A stretch of DNA of 40,334 nucleotides from NCBI GenBank assembly GCA_015852425.1, contig JAAAIG010000006.1:1-40334 (forward strand), in the 5' to 3' direction. Positions 32,636-40,334 of the stretch are shown here, in pieces. The notes beneath the pieces are model-generated. The model did no database searches and had not been told where the DNA came from. It saw nothing but the letters and a program-made list of their open reading frames with translations. This DNA is from Gryganskiella cystojenkinii (lineage: Eukaryota > Mortierellomycota > Mortierellomycetes > Mortierellales > Mortierellaceae). Position 1 is the stretch's first letter, and every line of letters starts with the position of its first letter. The translations under genes were made by a program, and so were the position numbers.

Positions 32636-35316
32636 ATGGACTTCCAGTCAGACACTCGTCAGTCTACACATCGAACCCAACGTGCCCTTAGTCTCGCCTC
32701 CGACTCGAAACGGCACCGGGAAGCTATTCTCCATGACACGGTGGAAGCCTATTTCTCCCATCCTCTCCCTACCCCTCCGTCCTCTTATTCCTCCTCCTAC
32801 TCCTCCTCGACTCTCAATCCTCCTTTCCTGACTCGTCCAACGTCCTCGCCCAGCCCAATCTCTCAATTGACCATCCATAATACCTCTGCCCCAATGCTCG
32901 ATGATGCTGATCTCTACAAACGCCTCACACCCCCACCTATTCAACCACAACAACCTGTGACCTCTTACTCAACAGCAGATCCCAAAAAAATCGCCAAGGC
33001 TGCCCAACGTCAAAAACGAGATCTGTTGGTCCAAAAACTTCAGCAACAGCAGGCTGAGGTCAATGAACGAGCTCGACAAGAGAAAATCGAACGAGACCAG
33101 GCCAAGCAAGAACGACGCCAAAAGAAGGAAGAGTATAAGCAAATGTATCAGAGTCAACACGATTACCAACAACAGTTGGAGGAACGTCGAACAGAACGAC
33201 GACAGCAACGGTCTCTTCCTATTTACCCTACCGCGTTTGCAACCTCTTCGACTTCCTCGGTCGGAAACGAAAGCTCGAGTGCTGCACCGACTTTTCCTCA
33301 GTCGATTTCAAACGAGATCTACTACCATACGAGCCGTCATTACCACCGAGAGCGAACCTCGGCGACCTCTACCACGGGACGAGACAATCTCGACAGCATG
33401 TCCTCCACCGCCACGGAATCCTCGACCGCGACTCGGTCTTCTCACATCATCGGAAACAACAAGACCAAAGTTTCATCGGAACAGATGCGTTCTTTGAGTC
33501 TGAAGAGCACGTCAACCAAATCCATGTATGATCTCCGTCCCTGGTCCGGAGGTGCACCTCGGTCCCCAATATATGATCAACAGACATTTGAGGTTGACCG
33601 AGATGAGACCGCGAGCTCTCAAGGATGGGACTCGCTCATGGATACATTACATTCCCCGACGGTATCCGCTCCCTTGGAGTCTCCACTCTGGGATTCGTCG
33701 TCCTCAAAGGAAGAACTTGAGCCCGATTCAATGTCGCTGTCTTCCCAATTGAATGCCTCCATGGGTTTATTGCCCCAGGAGAACAGCAAAAACGGTAACG
33801 GTCGATACTTGTTGGGTAAGTTTGTACTAATTTTTGATACCTCCAGACCATACAGACACACGCAACATTCTTCTGTCTATCATGGTAGCGATTTGTTTCT
33901 TTTCTACAAGTTCAAACCCCTGCATAGACTACCTTTTCACCAACAACGTGGTGATACAAAGGGCGTGTGAGCGGTCCTCGAACCTTGACCACCCCCACCC
34001 CTCCTTCTATCTCACCAACCACGAACGGTTGTCTGTTCCAAAAAAGAAATCTTATTTTTCAACCCCACGCTCTAAATTGGGATGAAAGGAGAGCAAGCGG
34101 ACATTCCGGCTCAGCACGTTTTTCCTGCGGCGTGTCTGTTTCTTCGTCGGGCACGTCATATTCTTACTGTGTATCTGCAATTAAGAATTCCACGCTAACT
34201 AAGCCTTTCCAATACGAAAAATAATAGTCCTTGGCGCTAACGGCCGAACGGGTATCGAGCTAGTAAGGCAAGGGCTGGAACTCAATTATCGGGTCACGGC
34301 CTTTGTGCGGGAGGACAAGGTCCTCTTGGAGGACCCTGTGCTCCGCAAGAACCAAAACTTGCTTATTGTTCGAGGATCGCCAACATGTCAGGCGGACCTC
34401 GATCGATGTGTCGAAGGCCAAGATGTCGTGATCAACGTGATTGGGGTAAGTGCTTCTTACTCGTGGGCTTGATGACAAATAAATCTTTGATGAGTGACTG
34501 GCGTGTCGAATGAGGAACTCAATTTTTTTTTCCGCCTTTTAGGCTCGTCTCATGGGGGGCGATCCAACCATCGGATCTCATACGCAAGTGATCCTGAACA
34601 ACTCGATGAAAAAGCATGGTAGGAAATAGAGCCCAGAGAAATGACCGTCTGCTTGTTTGTTTGTTTGCTGTTCTGCGCCTGTTGATTTTACGCCGCCACC
34701 ACAAACTTACTGGCCTTTGTTTTCTTACCAAAAAAAAAAAGGCGTCCGGAGACTCCTAGTCGTGACATCGTATGGTTGTTTGGGCCTCAGAAACTACCTG
34801 ATCAGCAAACGCAAGCTCTTTTCCCGTGTCTTTATGAACGGGATCCTCAAGGACAAGGTCCTCCAAGAGGACATTATCCAACGGTCCTCAGTACACTTCG
34901 ACTGGACCATCATCCGTCCGATTACGCTCAAGGACGATGAACAATCCGAAAAGTTCTTTATGAGTCCTCAAGGGCTGCCAAAGACCAACCGGGTCAAGCC
35001 TTTGAGTCGAAAAGATTTGGCTTTTTATCTGCTGAGTTGTATTAACGAGAACACGGCCATGAACGAGATCCGGAGTGTTGCCGGTAAACCCAAGACGGTG
35101 GCCACGAAACCATTTTGTCCATTTGAGAAGAAACGGGTTGCAGCGGAAATTGTGAAACAAGCCGAGGAAGATGCAGAGGACGAATTGCTGAGACGCAAGG
35201 CTCAATTGCTCTGGTTGCAACAACAACATCTACGGCAACAACAGCAACAGCACCATCACTTGTTGAAGGATGTAACGCTTCCACCGTTGCCGCTGCCTAT
35301 GATGATAATGAACTGA
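32636..35316 (+). CDS. Disordered/coiled-coil protein fused to an atypical SDR (NmrA-like NAD(P)-binding) domain
   Basis: Four exons: 32636-33815, 34228-34445, 34543-34618 and 34742-35316, encoding 682 residues in frame. Residues 1-393 are Ser/Thr/Pro-rich and disordered, with a basic coiled coil at about 120-200 (KKIAKAAQRQKRDLLVQKLQ, QERRQKKEEYKQMYQSQHD). The intron then leads into a Rossmann fold that starts at once: VLGANGRTGIELV (about 394-406) carries the G-x-x-G-x-x-G nucleotide motif. Next come YRVTAFVRED, LIVRGSP, VEGQDVVINVIG, GVRRLLVVTSYGCLG and FDWTIIRP, the order of an atypical SDR of the NAD_binding_10/NmrA type. No classical YxxxK site is clear. The tail is Gln/His-rich. The open frame extends upstream of the ATG without another ATG, so 32636 is the start. 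The substrate is unknown. Confidence 0.85.
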
Positions 35317-35890
35317 ACGTAATGTAACAATAAATTCAACCATAGGCTTCCAAAAAAGAGAAGATAAAACTTGTATCGATTCAATATACCCATATCTCAG
35401 TTACGACAATCCTAATCTCGCGTCGTCTGTTCACCTCCTTTTGTGGCGGAAATCGATTGCTGGGCTGTGCTCTTCTTGGCTATGGTTCCATTGGGTCAGC
35501 AAGTCATGTATCCCTTGTTTCCTTCGTCCCTCCCCAAAAAAAGAATTCCAGGCACACCACGCCCCCCACAAGACAATCGAGAAGTTTTTTTTCAAACAAC
35601 GGACTGCTTGTGGACCATGAGAGCCCTGTTCCTTGGACCTTGTGGTTGTAAGGGACTAATGCCGATTGTCTCCACATTGAATGTAATTTCAAAATGAGCG
35701 AAAGCTTGTACTGTAGCTCTTTTTTGTCTCCTTCTTTTCCCTTCTTCAGCACTGGACCCATCTCAATCCTCCATCCATCTTTGTCGACTCCAATTCACGT
35801 CTAACATCCCTCACCCCGCTCTTCGTATTTTATTTCGGGAAAAAAATAACATTGTAAACGGCGAACATTATTTTATTTTTTACCTCAACC
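35317..35890. other. Spacer between the SDR fusion and TMEM41-like genes
   Basis: Holds the SDR 3' region and the next promoter; both genes are on the plus strand. It is A-rich just before the ATG at 35891. No gene or RNA gene is seen. Confidence 0.5.
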
Positions 35891-37329
35891 ATGTCTTCTC
35901 GCGCAGTCAACGACACGACACCATTGCTCGGTGGTAACGGTAGCAGTAGCAGGCCCCAGTCAAAGAGGAACGCTATTCAGCGTCGTTTCGATGCCCTGAC
36001 ACCTCTCCAGAGTTTTATCGCCTTGATTGTCTTGGCAGGCACCGTTTTCCTGAGCGTGTACTTTATGCTCAAGCATACCTTGCCCCATGATCTTTCTGAG
36101 TAAGAAACGGATAATGGAAAAAAAACCCCAGGGACAGAGCCATGGATGAAAGTACCCATCTACTCACCACTTCGCCGCTAGGGAGAGCATGGTCTGCCAT
36201 AAATGGAAATCGTGTCTCACTCTGAGAATCGTTTTTTGTCTAACGCTTATTTTCGCTTCTCTTTGTTCGCAGTGAGGATCGCCAGTGGGTCAAGTTCCCT
36301 AGGAATGCCGAGGATGTCCAGCACTTGAGTATTATTCTGGAGAAATACTTGGCCGGTCATTACTTTCAAGTCCTGACCTGTTTCATTGTCACCTACGTCG
36401 CGTAAGGATATTTCTTTTCCCATCATCCAGATGCGTCACACGAGTCCGAGCCTTCCCAAGAAAAAAAAAATGCACTAACAATGCCCTTTCGATATTTTCG
36501 CACATCCGCCCGTAGTCTCCAGGCTTTCGCTATTCCCGGATCCGTGATGCTCTCGGTCTTGGGGGGAGCTCTTTTTAAGTTCTGGGTTGGTATGGTCGTG
36601 GTCCTTTTATGTGCTGGATTTGGATCCCTGTGCTGTTATTTGATCTCGTTGTATTTGGGACACCCGATCGTTGAAAAGTACCTGAAGGCCAGGATTGCTA
36701 AATTGGATGCCAAGATCCAATCCAAGAAGGATCAGCTCTTTTTCTACTTTGCGTTCTTGCGTGTCACTCCCTTCATCCCTAGTAAGTTGCTGAGATTTCT
36801 CTTGAAAAAGAGGAGATTGGTCATTGGTGCTTGTCTATCATGGGGTGTATAACAATTATTGGCATGGCGGGCTTTCTAACGTCAGTTTCTAAAACCTTTT
36901 GATCTCAATCTCTATAGACTGGTTCATGAACGTTGCTTCGCCTCACTTGGGAATCCCAATCCCTATCTTCTTCTTCGGAACCCTCGGTAAAGAGTCGACG
37001 GATATCCTCCTGTTGTAATTAGCAAACAGCTCTGCTCATTGGCGACGATTTCTTTGTTATTTCTAACGAAAACCTTTTTTATGACTTTATCGTCTTTAGT
37101 TGGTGTTCTTCCCAACACTTTGGTCACGGTTCAGGCTGGAGTGACCCTGGCTGCGTTGGCTTCTCCTGATGACTTTACGTTGTTGACTCCTCAGAACATT
37201 ATTATGACCATCGTCATTGGATTGTGTCTATTACTCCCGATTGTCTTGCACCGTCATGTCGAGGACCCCACTGCAACCCCCAAGGCTGTTGATGGAAACC
37301 AACAAGAGGATCCTCTCGCCCGTGTTTAA
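35891..37329 (+). CDS. TMEM41/VTT-domain (DedA-like) membrane protein
   Basis: VTT-domain proteins such as TMEM41B and VMP1 are ER phospholipid scramblases used in autophagosome and lipid-droplet formation. Five exons: 35891-36099, 36273-36401, 36516-36781, 36918-36986 and 37100-37329, encoding 300 residues with all junctions in frame. The cytosolic N-terminus (TTPLLGGNG) precedes a first membrane helix (LQSFIALIVLAGTVFLSVYF). The VTT core follows: YLAGHYFQVLTCFIVTYVAL, FAIPGSVMLSVLGGALFKFW, GFGSLCCYLISLYLGHPI, a KKDQLFFYFAFLRVTPFIP stretch, then NWFMNVASPHLGIPIPIFFF and VLPNTLVTVQAG. The order F-x-IPGS, GALF, FLR-x-x-P-x-x-P, NW and G-x-LP fits TMEM41 rather than bacterial DedA. A last helix (IIMTIVIGLCLLLPIVL) and a hydrophilic tail end the protein. 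Confidence 0.9.
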
Positions 37330-37660
37330 AGGAAGGGCATCGAAACGATATATTTATTATCAGGAGCTTGATTTACCTGTTATGCCCTTTTACTCTTTTC
37401 GCTATGATATCCATTCTCACATTAATGTTTGAACAAAAAAATTCATCTGCGAAACATAAACGATAGAATCCCTCTACCTTGACCTGCTTTCATATTCAGA
37501 TCATTTGAAAGGGCAAAAAAACGGCTCAAAAATTCGCAATGTTGTATTTGCTCCACACAAAGTCACAGCACGATTTTTTTTTTTTTTTTTTTTGAATGCA
37601 TGGAAAAAGGGCTGTAGTGACAACCTTCATTTCGTTTCATTCCTCTTCCCTTTCGTGATA
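37330..37660. other. Spacer before xylulokinase, with a 20-base poly-T tract
   Basis: 331 bp between two plus-strand genes, with a T run at 37574-37593. An open frame extends upstream of the xylulokinase ATG through this tract but has no conserved content, so the start stays at 37661. Confidence 0.55.
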
Positions 37661-39960
37661 ATGGACATCGACAACAGTCCACGGTCACCACCGCCACTCT
37701 TCCTCGGCATCGACCTCTCGACTCAGCAACTAAAGGTCATCGCCCTTGTTGTCCAACGCGACGAACTAGACGGCAATCTGACCTTGTCGACTCATTCATC
37801 TTTTGCAGTCCATTTCGACAATGACCTTCCTCATTACCAAACGCACGGCGGTGTCTCCGACCAAGCGAGCCTGCACCCCGACAATCCCAAAGCGGCCGAT
37901 AACGGAGTCGTGACAACGCCTGTCTTGATGTGGGTCGAAGCCCTCGAGAAGGTCCTGGACAAGATGAAGGCATCGGGATTTCCTTTTGAACGCGTCGTGT
38001 CTATCTCCGGTGCTGCTCAGGTACGCCCCCCACAAAAGGAGCAAAAAAGGGCAGAGGTCTCCTCACGTCAACCTTTTTCATGTCTGGTTGCTGACATGAC
38101 AAGGCCATTTTTTTTTACATTTTCGTATGTAGCAACATGGCAGTGTCTACTGGTCTAGCAGGGCCTACGACGCGTTCAAGTCTATGCATGACCACAATGG
38201 TGATCGCCAAGGATTAGCCGATATCTTCAAGGACGCCTTCACGATCTATCAATCACCGATCTGGCAGGATACCAGCACGACTGCGCAGTGTCAAGAGATC
38301 GAGGAATTCCTGGGCGCAATGAAACTCGAGAAAAATCCAGCTTCTAATACAAACAATCTTCGACTCCTGGGGCAACAGGCTCTTGCGGAAAGGACTGGAT
38401 CTCGAGCGTACGAGCGATACACGGGTAGTCAAATCCTCAAGATTCGACAGACGTCACTCGAGACCTACGAGGCAACGGAGCGGATATCGCTAGTGAGTTC
38501 CTTTGTAGCTTCGTTGCTCCTCGGGAACTTCGCGTCCATCGATGTTGCGGACGGATCGGGAATGAATCTGTTGGATGTCGAGACAAAAACTTGGGATCCA
38601 ACCCTTACGGGCTTTATTGCGCGAGGAGGTGGAAAGACTGCTGTGGCAACCGTGGGCGAACTGAGCGAGGGTAGCGGAGCAAATTCATTGATCAGGAAAT
38701 TAGGGCCTGTAGACGCATCCGGTCGAGCTGTTCAAGGAGCCCTTTGCTCGTGGTTTGTGAAGCGTTACGGATTTAAGTCAGGTAATCTATATATCGGCTA
38801 TCATAAAGGGGACGAGGGAGAGGAGAAGCAAGAAAACGATTTTATTTTTAAAGTCTTCTGATGGACTCTGTATTTTCATGCGCGCCATTATCTGACCCTA
38901 AAAAATAGATGTCAGCATAATTACGTTTACAGGCGACAACCCAGCAACGGTTATGGCCATGAAAGCTGAACCAGGAGACGCAATCGTGAGTCTCGGAACA
39001 AGCGACACCCTTTTACTTTACACAGATAATCATGGTTCAAAGCGACCAATTGACGACACGGAGAGATCAACAACTCGAGCAGCGACAGCAGCAGAGGCCG
39101 AGTCGAGGCTCTCGGTTGGGTACCTGTGCCATCCTGTCGATCCCAAGGGCTTCTTAATGCTGTATTGCGCCAAGAACGGATCTTTGGCCCGAGAACGTGT
39201 CCGAGATCTGTATGCGGACGGTCTTTGGGAGACCTTTAACAAATACTTGACGGATGCTATGGAGAGCACTCATGAGCAAGACACGGACAAGGATAAGGAT
39301 GGCGACAACGACGGGAACCGTTCTTGCTCGAATATTGGGTTTTATTTCTTTGATCGAGAGATCTGGCCACCGGTGAAAGGAGTGTATCGATTCCAAGGTG
39401 AAAAGCTCATCGACGAGTTTTGTTCGAGTCCAACAGCAGCTAAAGGAAGAGGAATAACAAGGGATGATGATGAGAACATGGTTCAGAAAAGCAACGTCTT
39501 GAGCATCTGCGAATCGCAGTTTTTGGCAATGCGGAGTCGGTCGAGTCAAGGAGAGTCTCGCTTGTCGTCGTCTCTTTCTTCCTCTTCTTTGGCTCCTACA
39601 GGAATCTCAAGAATCTTGGCGACTGGAGGAGCCTCTTCAAACACGACGATCCTTCAGCTCCTTGCCAACGTCTTTGGTGTACCTGTTGTCAGCTTGGCTG
39701 ATCAGGACAAGAATGGTCAGGAAGGGGCTGGATCTGCGGCATGGGGTGCAGCCAGGAAAGCATATCTATTTGGAGGAGCAAGCGATGGGTTTGATGACCA
39801 ATACCACGGTCAAGATCAAGTGGCTGCTGGGAAAAATCATTACAAGACCGTCCTCCAACCTGATCTCGAACAAACTCGGCGCTATGTGACTCTTTTGCCC
39901 CGGTTCATATCTCTAGAGAGAGGCTTGTTTTCGGAGGCAGGTCGTCAAGTTGTCAACTAA
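37661..39960 (+). CDS. XKS1: D-xylulose kinase (xylulokinase, FGGY family)
   Basis: Phosphorylates D-xylulose to xylulose 5-phosphate, feeding the pentose phosphate pathway from D-xylose or pentitols. Three exons: 37661-38020, 38133-38781 and 38933-39960, encoding 678 residues. Motifs in order: LFLGIDLSTQQLKVIAL (first phosphate loop, about 13-29), VSISGAAQQHGSVYWSS spanning intron 1, SPIWQDTSTTAQC, GSRAYERYTGSQILKIRQ, IDVADGSGMNLLDV with the catalytic Asp (about 260-275), GDNPATVMAM and IVSLGTSDTLLL, then ATGGASSNTTILQLLANVFG and the GSAAWGAARKA C-terminal loop. It is longer than typical fungal enzymes, partly from a low-complexity Asp/Lys-rich insert (about 450-470, EQDTDKDKDGDNDGN) and a Ser-rich stretch near 540-550. 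All family motifs are present, so the protein should be active. Confidence 0.94.
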
Positions 39961-40334
39961 TAAACCCTCCCTGATCTCCTCTACCTTCAAGTTCCTTTGT
40001 GTAACATACCTTCAGTTTGCAAGGACATCGTAGTCAATGGTTGCTCCTGCTCTCGATAAGTCTCCTTAGACCCTCAGCGCAGGTTGGGCCGTCCGGAATG
40101 TGGACTAATTGGTCCTAGAGGTCAATTCTCAAATCCAGCAGGAGTTCGGCGCTGATTGTGATTATGACATAAATTCCTGGCATAGTCGAAAAAACCAAAC
40201 AAGAAGAAGTCCAGATTGTACAAGGCAAGATATAGTTACTTTCTCAAAAATAAACCGACGCAACTCCAACTATTTTTTCATGCACGGTTGGTTTGGAGAC
40301 CGATGTAGGGCAGTGGATGTGAGGCAAAAAAAAA
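39961..40334. other. 3' region of xylulokinase to the right edge
   Basis: 374 bp with no supportable frame or RNA gene. It ends in an A run. Confidence 0.5.

Overview
The window reads as nuclear DNA of an early-diverging filamentous fungus, most likely Mortierellomycotina (Mortierella sensu lato). I infer this from short spliceosomal introns with GTAAGT-like donors and TAG/CAG acceptors, CT-rich leaders just before start codons, long gene-free spacers rich in poly-T and poly-A, a type III glutamine synthetase, and a decayed gene that resembles a repeated Mortierella family. The placement is inference and was not tested by any search.

Layout, left to right: a secreted S41-like peptidase cut by the left edge (minus); the KDEL/HDEL receptor ERD2 (minus, 4 exons, 212 aa); a 952-aa UsgS-like membrane protein with a poly-Q tract (minus); ribosomal protein eS26/RPS26 (minus, 4 exons); an unrecognised 415-aa coiled-coil protein (minus), divergent from the replication licensing factor CDT1 (plus, 6 exons); type III glutamine synthetase (minus, 2 exons); a 2.7-kb spacer; three tandem VOC/glyoxalase-fold genes (plus); glucosidase II beta subunit ending in HDEL (minus, 8 exons); a decayed gene-family copy in a 5-kb gene-poor stretch; a disordered/coiled-coil protein joined to an atypical SDR/NmrA-like NAD(P)-binding domain (plus, 4 exons); a TMEM41/VTT-domain lipid scramblase-like membrane protein (plus, 5 exons); and a xylulokinase (plus, 3 exons). 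For every multi-exon model I checked that exon lengths sum to an intact frame.

Most genes are unrelated housekeeping genes, as expected in a fungal chromosome. Two relationships stand out. Glucosidase II beta carries the HDEL signal that the ERD2 receptor in the same window recognises. The three VOC genes form a duplication cluster in which copies B and C share a 20-bp promoter element (18 of 20 matching) containing GGTGGCAA, a sequence like the yeast Rpn4/PACE site; five copies of its 8-bp core lie in 3.3 kb around the cluster. This element, the coiled-coil/SDR fusion, the CDT1 partner gene and the decayed family copy are the most interesting leads. I found no tRNA, rRNA, CRISPR array or intact transposon.
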